Assembly (NCBI RefSeq): GCF_021462225.1
Contig: NC_061794.1
Coordinates: 16,385,784 to 16,449,783, forward strand
Origin: Girardinichthys multiradiatus
Lineage: Eukaryota; Chordata; Actinopteri; Cyprinodontiformes; Goodeidae
Length of the DNA stretch: 64,000 nt
Direction of reading: 5' to 3'
This document shows positions 46,710 to 56,856 of the stretch, one piece after another (position 1 is the stretch's first letter; each line of letters begins with the position of its first letter). The notes beneath the pieces are model-generated. The model was not told the origin of the DNA, ran no database searches, and saw nothing but the letters and a program-made list of their open reading frames with translations. A program made the position numbers and the translations under genes.

Positions 46710-47083
46710 TAGGGATGCACCAATATGAAAATTTGGGCTAATATCGATATCCGATATTGATATTGCTGTTATGGCCTATAACCAATATTTACAGATGATG
46801 TGTATATTTCCCTACCTTTTTGACACCATTAACAAATGCCCACAGAGCTGACATTGCTTCTCTGCTTCAGTTAAATACCCCATAATCCTGTACTACATCA
46901 CTCTCACATGCCCAAACTAATATCACATGACCTACCCCTTCCCCTTCTCGAAACATATACACAACCTGCAACAGGATAGAAATAAAAACTGGTTATTAAT
47001 ATCAGCCCACTTTTACTTATTGGACCAATACCGATAACATTGGCTGACACCGATGTTAATACCTATATATAGTGTTGTCCCTA
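46710..47083. mobile_element. hAT-type MITE, about 374 bp
   Basis: The left end TAGGGATGCACCAATATGAA and the right end (complement) TAGGGACAACACTATATATA form an imperfect terminal inverted repeat. Internal GATATCCGATATTGATATTG and GACACCGATGTTAATACC words are the usual fill of this type. Flanking octamers TTACAGGG and ATACATGG agree at six of eight positions, consistent with an aged 8-bp target duplication. It has no coding capacity and depends on an autonomous hAT transposase. Confidence 0.68.
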
Positions 47084-47152
47084 ATACATGGTTTTCAAGC
47101 TCGTCCTATTGTCTACAAATATTATCCATCTGTCAGTTTGTCTGTTTGTTTC

Positions 47153-47186
47153 ATGGATGGATGGATGGATGGATGGATGCATGGAA
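47153..47186 (+). repeat. (GGAT)n microsatellite
   Basis: Six or so ATGG units, then a degenerate continuation. Confidence 0.93.
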
Positions 47187-48254
47187 GGATGGTTGTATGT
47201 GTGTCTCTGCATCAAAAGAAATAAAACTATGAATATGTAACATGTATAAGAATTATTAACAAATATGATTATCCCTGTATTTGACTATTATAGTCATAAC
47301 GACACACAGTAAAGAATGTGACATTATTCTAGCAGCAGTAACAATTGTAGTAGTTACATTTCAAATGTTTACTCCCTCCAAGCATTTAGCATAGTAATGT
47401 CAAACCCGAAGCTGCTGAATTATCATTGTCTTTTGTTCCATGAAATAATCCCATCTCCCTCCAAATCCATCCCTCGATCACAGAATTAATAATGCAGCTG
47501 CAAGACCCTTGCAAGCTTATAATTGTAAATGATGTTCCTGTCAGTACTTTTTCATCGGGTAATTATTGCAGTGCCTCGAAATAAATGTGGTAATGTGGTA
47601 TTGATAACGAAATGGAGCATGTTAAAGAGATGCACAACAAAAACCTAGGAGTTTTGCAACTCCAGTCATTTTCAAAATAACATCTTAGGCAAGAAATTGT
47701 ATTTTTTTGTAGAATTTGACCTTTATCAACGCTGAAACACAACAAGAATCAGAACCACATGAAGATGTGTATATAGAATAAAAGTGGAATGATGTGACTG
47801 GAAGCATCCCACGCGATCCGTATTCAGATTGTTGCAGAGCGATGGCATCATGCACCAACAAAGTGACACCACAGGTATTTAAGCCATCCGCTGCTGTATC
47901 TTTTTCCTCCCTTGGTGTTTCTTTCATCTCCTCACTGCCACTCCTCATCTGCATTCATCTTTCCAACTGATCACCTGCGCTGTTTCCCTGCTCATCACCT
48001 GCATTTTTCATCTCCTGTCAAATGAGACTGGTTGATACCTAGACCAACTGCTTCCTCCCGTCGATCTGTCAACCTCGCCCTGTTTGTGATCGTCCTCCAT
48101 GCTTGTTTACAACCCAGACTTCATCTGGCAGCCTTTTTCTTCGTCACAGTTCCTTTGACCAATCCAGCACTTTAATTATCTCCATCTCTCATCTTCTCCA
48201 ACTCATTCTTTGACTTCCTTATTCTAGTTTGTCCCTCATTGTCTAATCTTTTAT
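47187..48254. other. Anonymous DNA with pyrimidine-rich stretch
   Basis: No gene recognised. About 47880-48240 is rich in C and T with CATCACCTGC words, somewhat like an LTR or untranslated leader, but no terminal repeats were found. Confidence 0.35.
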
Positions 48255-49460
48255 ACAGTGCCTTGAAAAAGCAATCATACATCTGGAACTTTTACACATT
48301 TGGGAATTTTAAAACTATAAACCTAACTATATTTTATTGGGGTCTCATGTGACAGACCCATTCAAAGTAGGACATACTGTGAAGTGAGAGGAAAATGATG
48401 GAGGATCGAGGATAATATTTTGAGGGTTTAAACAGGGGTTACATTGTAAAACAATCACTCAACCTCTCTGAGCACAGTTCAGTCCTTCATTGGACAATGG
48501 AAAATGTGTGGTAAAACTGCAAATCTACCAAGACATGGCTGTCCACCTACATTAAGAGGTAGACATGGAAGATAATTTATCACAAAAGCAGCGAACACAC
48601 CCTTGGTAAGTCTGGAGGAGCTGCAGAGACTCACAGACAACATTTCAGGTGGGAGAATCAGTGGACAGAATAATTATTTGTGGACTCCACAAATCTGTCC
48701 TTTATGTAAGAATGACAAAAAAAATCCCATGATTAAAGGATCAAGCCTAAATTAAAGTTTACCACAAGCTAGATAAGGTTCACATGATACTTTTTTTTTA
48801 TGGCACTAGTGGCCTTTATCTCACAATGCACAAACATGAAATGGGCAGGGTGGGAAGATGGAGCAAAGGTCACAGGGTCGGGAATCAAACCCCGGACAGC
48901 TGTGTCAAGGACTCATACCCTCTGTATATGGTTCACAAGCTCTACCCCTACTCAACATGGCACCTTGGTTCACATGAGACCTACACTAAACTTTACGAGT
49001 TGTATGTGACAGGAAGCTAGCAGTCACATCCCCCTGAACACACCATCCCCACTGTTTTACACAAATTTGGCAGCACCGTGCTGTGGGGATGGTTTTTTTT
49101 TAGTAGGGACAAGGAAACAAGTTTGAATTGATGGAAAGATGAATGGAACTCAATGCAGGACAGCCCTGGAGGAAATTCTCTTAGAAGCTATATAAGACTT
49201 TAGACTGAGGCCACCTTCCAACAGGACAGTAACCTTAAATATACAGCCAGAGTTACAATGGATGGTTTAGATCAGAGCATATTTATGTGCTATCATGGTC
49301 CAAAGTTCAGAGCTAAATCCAATTGCAAATCTGTGAGCAAAGTTTAAAATTGATGTTTACTGATTGTCTCTGTCCAATCAGAGTTTGAGTTGCTGAATTT
49401 ACAAAGAAGAATGGGCAGAAATTTTAGTTCCTGCTGGATGTCCAAAGCTGGCAGAGACAT
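48255..49460 (+). mobile_element. Tc1-like transposon relic
   Basis: It starts with ACAGTGCCTTGAAAAAGCAA, then GAACTTTTACACATTTGGGA and ATATTTTATTGGGGTCTCAT, the typical end of a fish Tc1-like family. The degenerate transposase DNA follows on the plus strand, with CAGCACCGTGCTGTGGGGAT, TTCCAACAGGACAGTAACCT (second-Asp region) and TCCAGAGTTACAATGG-like words. Reading frames are destroyed by many indels and stops. The right terminal repeat is not recognisable. Confidence 0.68.
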
Positions 49461-50883
49461 AACTTTAAAAAAATGCATCTTTAACTTTAGCAAAAGACAT
49501 AACTAAAAATGATCATCATATTAACTTTTATTAAACCACCTTATTCTGATCAGTTTTAAAAGTTACTGAAAAGTGGTCTTTTCATTTGCACTTATGTTGT
49601 TGTGCCTAACTTTTCCTGTACGACCTTCCCAACATTGTTGCTTGTTATTCTCTCCCTTACTCTCCTTTCCCTTTAATGTTGGCACCATTTCTTTACCTCT
49701 TATCTATCATTTCCTTTGTCTCTTTCTTATTGTCTTCTGCCATTAGCTCACCGGTCTCTCCTGCCTTCCATCTGTTTTTCTTTCAGGCTCTTCGCCTCTC
49801 CTTCATCTTTTCTCTTCCACTGTGTCCCTGTTGTCCTCTCTCCCTCTTTCATTGACATTACTGTTTCTCTCTCGCACAGTGTTTTTGTCTTTCACTCTCT
49901 GGGTCTCTCCACCGTTTTTGCCTCTCCTAGCCCCCCCCCCCCCCCCCCCATTCACCACCACTTCACTCCATCACCACCTTGCACACAGCTTTACACAGAG
50001 ACTTTTCTCATTAATATTCTGCCTGTGTCAGTCTCCTTGGAGTTGTCTGAGGGAATCAAATCCACCTGCAAATTCATCTTTTTATTCTTCCAACTCAAGG
50101 TCTTACTTTTTCCTTCATTCTTCTTCTCCTTTCTTTTGTGCATTATGAGCAAAACTACCATTCAGAAGATTTTCCACCACTTTGTAAATACAGACATAAA
50201 AACTGTATATACCTTCATTGTGGACACAATGACCTAAAGTATAAAATCTCTTTAAAGTTAAATGTCTGTTACTAGAAACTATGTACCACAAAATAAAAGT
50301 GGAGGACATAATGTGAAATGAGAAAGTGGTGTGTTATAAAAAAAATAATATGACTAAACAATGATAAAGGAAGACTAGTTATGGCAGTGGATGCTTGAAG
50401 CTTTTCTATTTTCTTTCCATTGAGACATATTGTCATTCACTGCAGGGAAGCAAAGCAAATAGTGAAGAGGCAACTAATGTATGAGTTTACCATGTATGGT
50501 CTTATTCTCCTGCGAGATAGCATTTTTACAAAGGCCATGGGAGTTTGACTCTGAAAGAGCGTGGACTCACTTATGAGCTTTCAGCTGCACAGTCGGTGAC
50601 AATAACAGGTGATGGTGAAGTGGAACCCCTGTTCCAGTCCAAGAATGGCCATTTTTTGTGGACATTATTCAGCCTCTTGGTGCATAAATAGGATGGTTTG
50701 TTCTAAAAACAAAAAGGGAAACTTTTTTCATGAGGTCAAACAATTACCCCAATGGCTCCACTATAAATTACTTATAACAAGTATTTTTCATGAACAAAAT
50801 GTTTCAATTTGTTTACTGAATTCTACAAGACTTTATTAGGGATGGCAGAGTAAAGGGGAAGGCACTCCACTTCAGATTTGACT
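49461..50883. other. Anonymous DNA, pyrimidine-rich
   Basis: The overlapping frames 49716-50237 and 49822-50148 come from a long pyrimidine-rich tract (Ser/Leu/Pro/Phe-rich peptides) and are not credible genes. The tract contains a C homopolymer. Confidence 0.45.
49931..49949 (+). repeat. C homopolymer, 19 bases
   Basis: Nineteen consecutive C residues. Length may be unreliable in sequencing. Confidence 0.9.
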
Positions 50884-51757
50884 CTATAGGCTTAGGCTGC
50901 TGGAGGACATAACGACCACTTTCACCCTCTTCGCTACATTCTCACACTACTCTCCAATTTTGCATTGTTTGCTGTTATTTCAGCTTTTAACCTTGTTCTC
51001 TCTTTTCTCTTCCTAGAAGCTACACCTGGCCTGGCTCTGTGTCTGCCTGTGACACCTTTCTGGAGAGGGGCATCGTCCGAGCTTCTGCTGGCAACAACTT
51101 AATGCTCACCCTCTACCGATGATACACATAGCCCTGTCTTTTAGTGTTTAACGCTTTCTCTCTCCTAGACATGGAAATTGACTGAGCTTTTACTGTAACT
51201 AATTATATGTGCTCTCTTTCAGACTCTAAGTTTATCTGTTCTTTCTTTCTAGATGAAACGACTAAAGGAGCTACATCCATTAACATTTACTTTTCCTTCC
51301 CATAGAAAGTACTTCAGGATCAGTGCTTCTGTGTTCTTTTTGTGTCTCTGCTCTGTCCTCTCAAACCCCCAGGCGGTCGTGGGAGATGGTCGCTCACACT
51401 GAGCCTGGTTCTGCTGGAGGATTCTTCTTGTTAAAAGGGAGTTTTTCCTCACCACTGTCGCTACATGCATGCTCAGTATGAGGGATTGCTGCAAAGTCAA
51501 CACCAGTGACTGTCCACTGTCTCTACATGCTCATCCAGGAGGAGGGAATGCTGCAAGTCACTGACTGGATGCAATCTGCCGGGTTTCCTTAGATAGAAAA
51601 ACTTTTTATCCAATCTGAATAAAAAGCTAACTCCGACTGCACTGTTCAATTGTTAGGATTAATTGGAATGTATGTACCTGACTGTTGTGAAGTGCCTTGA
51701 GACAACATGTGTTGTGAATTGGTGCTATATAAATAAAACTGAATTGAATTGAATTTG
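50884..51757 (+). mobile_element. L2-type LINE 3' untranslated end
   Basis: It lines up with 36166-37003 along most of its length. Shared words include CTATAGGCTTAGGCTG at the start, CACACTGAGCCTGGTTCTGC, CATGCTCAGTATGAGGGATT and GTGCCTTGAGACAACATG, with a TATATAAATAAAACTGAATT plus GAATT tail at the end. It is 5'-truncated just downstream of the ORF2 stop region, so it has no coding sequence. Confidence 0.85.
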
Positions 51758-52200
51758 TATTAACATTTAACACCATGTATAATTTTTGCTCCACTTGACA
51801 ATTACATACTGCTATATATTGGTTTATCACTTAAAAGTGCAATGAAATCCATTGTGGTGCTTGGCTGTTATGTGACTAAATAATGCTAAAATAAGTAATA
51901 CCAAATACGTTTGCAATGCCTTCGTCCCAACATGCATTTACAAAGTGTAATATGGCTTATTCTGTTGCTTCTGGAGTTGCGGCTTCTTCCTTTACAGTGG
52001 CCTTTCAGACCAAAACTCATTGTATTTAGTGACACTACCTTACTGACTGCAACCAATATCTTCACAGTGTTGTTTGATTTAGTTCTGGGGTTGAAACTCA
52101 CATTTTGTACTACATGTTTATTGTTCTTGTCTTCTTCCTGAATGGTCTGATGGTTGGCACTGTTAGGCATCAGGAAATTATACCAAAGCATGAACCAGAC
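51758..52200. other. Anonymous DNA, site of the Gypsy insertion
   Basis: Frames on both strands (51886-52191 minus; 51911-52141 plus) lie over the same bases with no family resemblance. Continuous with 56857 onward before the insertion. Confidence 0.45.
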
Positions 52201-52205
52201 ATATG
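52201..52205 (+). repeat. Target-site duplication, left (ATATG)
   Basis: The same five bases occur immediately after the element at 56852-56856. Confidence 0.9.
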
Positions 52206-52320
52206 TGTCAGGATTTGGAGTTCTGCTGCCTGCTGCTTACACCTTTTCGACACTAGGTGCCGCCAGTAGGAGTGTACCTGAGGCGACAGGTGTTGTGCAT
52301 CTACTCATCAGCTGGGAAGC

Positions 52321-52326
52321 ATATAG
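52321..52326 (+). promoter_or_regulatory. TATA-like box of the LTR
   Basis: ATATAG lies 24-29 bases upstream of the first base of the self-primer sequence at 52350, the normal distance to a polymerase II start. It is preserved in the 3' LTR. Confidence 0.55.
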
Positions 52327-52349
52327 AGGAAGGTTGCCAAAACCTCGGT

Positions 52350-52360
52350 GCCTGAGTGTT
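52350..52360 (+). promoter_or_regulatory. Self-primer sequence, probable RNA 5' end
   Basis: GCCTGAGTGTT is the exact reverse complement of 52805-52815, just after the LTR. In Tf1 the first 11 bases of the transcript pair with such a site and are cut to prime minus-strand synthesis. Length, position relative to the TATA-like box and position of the partner all fit. No experimental evidence for this element. Confidence 0.7.
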
Positions 52361-52726
52361 TTTGCCTCCGTGGTAATTTCTGGCCAGCTCTGAAATCTTT
52401 GCATGATTTTTACCATGGATATCTTTTGAAGGATCTGTTGTTGCGAACTCTAACTTGCTTTGTTACCTGCTCCAGGTGTGAATCCTACCTGATCTGTTCC
52501 AGTCCTCCGTAGTGGCTAAGGCTACTTCCTGATCTAGTCTGTGTATGGCAAGCTGAACTCCTTTCATGACATTTATTCTCTCCCTGGCGGGTTATTCCGG
52601 AATCTCCAGTAAGATACGTTTATGTTGGTTCATGTTTCTGAGGTTCAGCTATTTATCTTTTCTCTTTGTGTTTTCACAGTAAGGAAGATTAGACTTGTCG
52701 CTCCTGTTGTTCCTGATCAATCTTTC

Positions 52727-52732
52727 AATAAA
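52727..52732 (+). terminator. Polyadenylation signal in LTR
   Basis: AATAAA, 71 bases before the LTR end. It is conserved in the 3' copy. Confidence 0.7.
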
Positions 52733-52797
52733 AACGTATTCCTTTTACAAAGTTCTCTGAGAGTCTCTGCATGTGGGTTAAGTCGGGTGTAAAAATC

Positions 52798-53780
52798 ATG
52801 ACAGAACACTCAGGCCAGCCTAACCCAGCGGAGAAACTTCAGAGAACTTTAGCTGAACATAGTCAGCAAATTCATATGCACAGTTCTACTCTCCAAACCC
52901 TCCTAGATAGACAGCTGCAAACAAACCAGCAGCTGGAGCATTTGGCATCACTGTTTCAAGGTGCTTGTAGTTCTGAGTCTGCCACACCCATTGGGGGTGC
53001 GGCTGAGCCACTGGAGGCCCAACATCCACCACCTTTTCGAGATGTTTCTTCTCCTCATCCTGAAAGGTTTTCCAGAGAGATGGGTGGATGTCGTGGTTTT
53101 TTACTTCAGTGTAGGTTGGTGTTTAACCGGTCACCTCGAGCTTTTTCGCATGATGAGGGTAAGATTTCTTATGTTTTGAGTTTGTTAACTGGAAGGGTGC
53201 TCCGATGGGCGGAGGCAAGGTTTACCAACTGCACTGGTTTCAGGTTGTCATATAAGGATTTCATTAAGGAGTTTAAACAGACGATTGATGTAGCTTCAGA
53301 TCAGTCCTGTATTGCCCGCAAATTGTGGGCGTTGAAACAGCAGAATTGTCCTTTAGCGGACTTTTCTATCGATTTTCGTACATTAGCTGTATCCTCAGGC
53401 TGGAACGCAAGGCGGCGTTTTTCCAGTCTTTGAACGAGCCCATAAAGGACGAACTAGTCCTTATAGATGAACCAGAAGAATTAGATAAGTACATTGATTT
53501 AGCTATCCGTATTGATTCTCGCCTACGGGAAAGGAGGAGGAATCGCTCCGAGAGAGCGTTGGAGCGAACCTCTCCGTTTCCTCCGTCCCCGTTACCAGTG
53601 TCATTAGGGCCTCAAATCAGCCACCCCGAGACCGAACCCATGCAGATTGGGAGAGCTAGCTTTCCGCCTGGAGAACAACAACGACGTCGAGAGGCCAACC
53701 AGTGCTTCTATTGTGGTGCTTCCGACCATTTCATTTCCGGTTGTCCGGTTCGGCCAAAAGGGCGGGTCCGTCGGCTGTGA
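52798..53780 (+). pseudogene. gag of the Gypsy element, one frameshift
   Basis: The start ATG at 52798 uses the last bases of the LTR (CATGACA). The N-terminal part is a Gln/Leu-rich, probably coiled-coil segment (about residues 15-65), followed by the capsid-like region (FSRDMGG-type text, DFIKEFKQTIDVA). Near 53396-53410 an indel moves the text to another frame (FFQSLNEPIKDEL). That frame ends with a CCHC zinc knuckle, C-x2-C-x4-H-x4-C from 53703, and a stop at 53778. The domain order is that of Ty3/Gypsy Gag, which packages the RNA. An ATG at 52771 in the same frame lies wholly inside the LTR and is less likely. Confidence 0.85.
52805..52815 (+). promoter_or_regulatory. Primer-binding site (self-priming type)
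   Basis: AACACTCAGGC starts one base after the LTR end at 52803, where the minus-strand primer site must lie. It is complementary over 11 of 11 bases to the LTR at 52350-52360. It also lies inside the gag reading frame, encoding residues around positions 3-6. Confidence 0.72.
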
Positions 53781-56242
53781 TGGGGCAACCAACGGACCGA
53801 TCCTCCAGTAGTAAGACCCCACGCTTCACGTTACCGGCTACTTTGTTTGTGAACCATCACTCTGAGGTTTTATCTGCCCTAGTTGACTCAGGTTGTGATC
53901 TGAACTTGATTGATTTTGATTTTGTTTCAAAGAAAGGGATTTCCACAGAAAGATTGACCCAGCCACGTCAGGTTTTGGCCTTGGATGGTTTATCTCTTCA
54001 TGAGATCACCCATCAAACACTGCCCTCTAGAGCTTGTTTTGTCCGGTAATCACCGAGAAGAGGTATCTTTTTTTGTTTTTCCCATAGCTCAGAGTACGTT
54101 AGTACTTGGTTTTCCCTGGCTCCAGTGCCATAATCCCCACATAAATTGGGCAGAATTACAGGTAGAAGCGTGGTCTGAGGGATGTTTCAATTCATGTTTA
54201 CAGTCAGCCATCTGTCCTACAACCCCTGGTGAGGAAGGTATGGAGGAGGAACTCTAAGTCTTAACCAGAGTTCCCCCCGAGTATCATGATCTTAAGATGG
54301 TCTTTAGCAAGTCTCGGGCCCTGTCTCTACCGCCTCATCGACCATACGACTGTGCCATTAATCTTCTTCCTGGTGCCCCTTTACCCTCCAGCCGACTCTA
54401 CAGCATCTCCGGGCCGGAAAGAAAAGTAATGGAAAAATATATTGCTGAGTCTTTAGCTGCTGGGGTTATTCATCCCTCTTTGTCTCCTTTAGGGGCAAGT
54501 TTCTTCTTTGTGGGGAAAAAGGATGGAGGTTTACGCCCTTGTATAGATTACAGGGGTTTGAACGCAATTACTGTTAAAAACAAATATCCTCTTCCTCTGC
54601 TAGCTTCTGTGTTTGAGCCTGTACATGGCGCTGTTGTTTTCTCTAAGCTGGACCTCAGAAATGCCTACCACTTAGTCAGAATCCGCCAGAGTGACGAGTG
54701 GAAGACAGCATTTAAGACTCCTCTGGGGCATTTCGAGTACTTGGTGATGCCTTTTGGCCTAAGTAATGCCCCAGCAGTTTTTCAAGCTCTCGTCAACGAC
54801 GTGTTGAGAGATTTTTTGAATATTTTTGTATTTGTGTATACCTGGACGATATTTAAATTTTTTCCAGGAGTCTAGAGGAACACCGCCACCATGTGAGACA
54901 GGTTCTACAGCGTCTCCTTGAAAACAGACTGTTTGTTAAGATGGAAAAGTGCGACTTCCATCAGTCAACCATCAGTTTCCTGGGTTTTGTTCTGGAGGAG
55001 GGACAGGTTCGTGCCGACCCAGGAAAGGTCCGAGCAGTAATGGACTGGCCAGTACCTGACTCAAGGAAGAGGTTGCAGCAGACCCCCAGCAGACCTTCAG
55101 CTGGGGTTCGGAGGCTGAGACCGCCTTCACCCGGCTGAAAAGACTGTTCTCCCAAGCGCCTGTTCTGATCATCCAGATTCTACGAAACAGTTTACCCTGG
55201 AAGTAGACGCCTCGGATACTGGGGTGGGAGCAGTGCTCTCCCAGCTTTCTGATCAGGATGGAAGGCTTCATCCATGCGCTTTTTCTCCCGTCGATTGACC
55301 CCTGCTGAACGAAACTACCAGGTTGGAGACAGAGAGTTGCTGGTCATTAAGTTGGCCCTAGAGGAGTGGAGGCATTGGCTGGAGGGCGCTGAACATCCTG
55401 TGTTGGTCTGGACAGACCATAAAAATCATACATTCAGTCAGCCAAGCGTCTCAATGCACGTCAATCACGTTGGTCTCTTTTCTTTTCTCGATTTAATCTG
55501 TCTATTTCTTTTAGACCAGGTTCCAAGAACATCAAACCAGACGCTCTATCCCGCCAATTTGAACCTGAAGATACAGAGAAACATACCGAGTCTATCCTGC
55601 CGCCTAGCTGTACCGTGGGCTCTTTAATCTGGGAGATAGAGGACTTGGTGCGGCGAGCTCTCCCTGATGATCCTGGGCCAGGAACTGGACCTCCTGGAAG
55701 GACCTATGTTCCAGCATCAGTGCGATCCAGAGTGATTGGCTGGTTTCATTCATCCAAGTTCTTCGCTCACCCTGGTGTCAGTAGGACTATTGCCGCAATC
55801 ACCAGATGCTATTGGTGGCTGTCCCTTCACAAAGACGTCAAGGAGTACGGGACGGCCTGCGCCACATGCGCTAGAAGTAAGTCTTCTAATCGACCCTCTG
55901 CAGGCTTACTTCAACCTCTCAGCAACCCTGGTCGACCCTGGTCCCATGTGGCCTTGGACTTCGTCACTGGTCTACCATGTTCTCAAGTAATGACCGTTAT
56001 TATGACCATTATTGACCGATTCTCCAAGGCCTGCCACCTGGTTCCTCTCAGAAAGCTGCCATCGGCCCTCCAAACTGCTAAATTGTTGGTCAAACATGTT
56101 TTTCGCCTGCATGGCATCCCCTGTTGCCTGTTGTCCGACAGGGGCCCTCAGTTTACTTCCCGTGCCTGGAGACATTTCTGTGAAGCCCTAGGGGCGAAGG
56201 TGGTGCTAACTTCCGGTCATCATCCCCAAACTAACGGCCAGG
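53702..56242 (+). pseudogene. pol of the Gypsy element: protease, RT, RNase H, integrase, multiply broken
   Basis: Protease has the active-site triplet DSG at 53885-53893. A frame change near 54030-54050 and a TAA at 54255 follow. Reverse transcriptase runs 54297-54856 ([39 protein letters not shown]). A two-base TA excess at about 54836-54840 shifts the frame at the YxDD catalytic box, and a TAA at 54854 follows. The RT thumb (from 54893) is joined near 55073 to the start of RNase H, so the linking part is deleted. RNase H is again split into frames (55140-55440). Integrase 55615-56242 keeps the HHCC finger and two catalytic Asp codons (55957 and 56137). It ends at HHPQTNGQ, just before the expected catalytic Glu. 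It overlaps the end of gag in the -1 frame. Confidence 0.9.
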
Positions 56243-56851
56243 ACCTTTTCGACACTAGGTGCCACCAGTAGGAGTGTACCTGAGGCGACAGGTGTTCTGC
56301 ATCTGTCGCCTCAGGAACACTCCTACTGGCGCGACAGGTGTTGTGCATCTACTCATCAGCTGGGAAGCATATAGAGGAAGGTTGCCAATACCTCGGCGCC
56401 TGAGTGTTTTTGCCTCCGTGGTAATTTCTGGCCAGCTCTGAAATCTTTGCATGATTTTTACCATGGATATCTTTTGAAGGATCTGTTGTTGCAAACTCTA
56501 ACTTGCTTTGTTACCTGCTCCAGGTGTGAATCCTACCTGATCTGTTCCAGTCCTCCGTAGTGGCTAAGGCTACTTCCTGATCTAGTCTGTGCATGGCAAG
56601 CTGAACTCCTTTCATGACATTTATTCTCTCCCTGGCGGGTTATTCCGGAATCTCCAGTAAGATACGTTTATGTTGGTTCATGTTTCTGAGGTTCAGCTAT
56701 TTATCTTTTCTCTTTGTGTTTTCACAGTAAGGAAGATTAGACTCGTCGCTCCTGTTGTTCCTGATCAATCTTTCAATAAAAACATATTCCTTTTACAAAG
56801 TTCTCTGAGAGTCTCTGCATGTGGGTTAAGTCGGCTGTAAAAATCATGACA
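56243..56851 (+). repeat. 3' LTR, 5'-truncated, with 46-bp insertion
   Basis: It corresponds to 52241-52803, lacking the first 35 bases, and is fused to integrase at ACCTTTTCGACACTAGGTGC. It carries an extra 46 bases at about 56295-56340, which with the preceding sequence form an inverted repeat (56265-56291 against 56303-56329, one mismatch, 11-base spacer). Otherwise about eight substitutions separate it from the 5' LTR. The TATA-like motif, self-primer sequence and AATAAA are retained. Confidence 0.93.
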
Positions 56852-56856
56852 ATATG
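56852..56856 (+). repeat. Target-site duplication, right (ATATG)
   Basis: Identical to 52201-52205. Together they prove that the two LTRs belong to one insertion event. Confidence 0.9.

Larger units (their letters stand above)
52206..52803 (+). repeat. 5' LTR, 598 bp, complete
   Basis: It begins TGTCAGG and ends TGACA. A TATA-like motif (52321-52326) and the proposed transcript start (about 52350) divide U3 from R. The AATAAA at 52727-52732 places the R/U5 border roughly at 52745-52755. R would then be unusually long, near 400 bases. The boundaries are fixed by the target duplication and by comparison with the 3' copy. Confidence 0.93.
52206..56851 (+). mobile_element. Ty3/Gypsy LTR retrotransposon, Tf1/sushi-type, defective
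   Basis: LTR, gag, protease, reverse transcriptase, RNase H and integrase occur in the Ty3/Gypsy order, between LTRs that begin TGTCA and end TGACA, with a 5-bp target duplication. The priming site is complementary to the element's own LTR, which points to the self-priming Tf1/sushi group. The rest of integrase, any chromodomain, the polypurine tract and the first 35 bases of the 3' LTR are deleted. Coding regions are broken by several frameshifts, at least two stops and a deletion in pol. The LTRs show only about eight substitutions in roughly 560 aligned bases by eye. It cannot move by itself. Confidence 0.95.

Noticed and set aside
49716..50237. 173-codon open frame on the plus strand
   Set aside because: It reads a pyrimidine-rich tract and a C homopolymer as Ser/Leu/Phe/Pro, and a second frame is also open over the same bases. 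Composition artefact.
53703..53780. Programmed -1 frameshift site at the gag-pol overlap
   Set aside because: The pol frame is -1 relative to gag across this overlap, as in sushi-type elements. But I found no canonical X-XXY-YYZ heptamer; the nearest candidate is CCAAAAGGG. Given the other frame damage, the offset could be decay.
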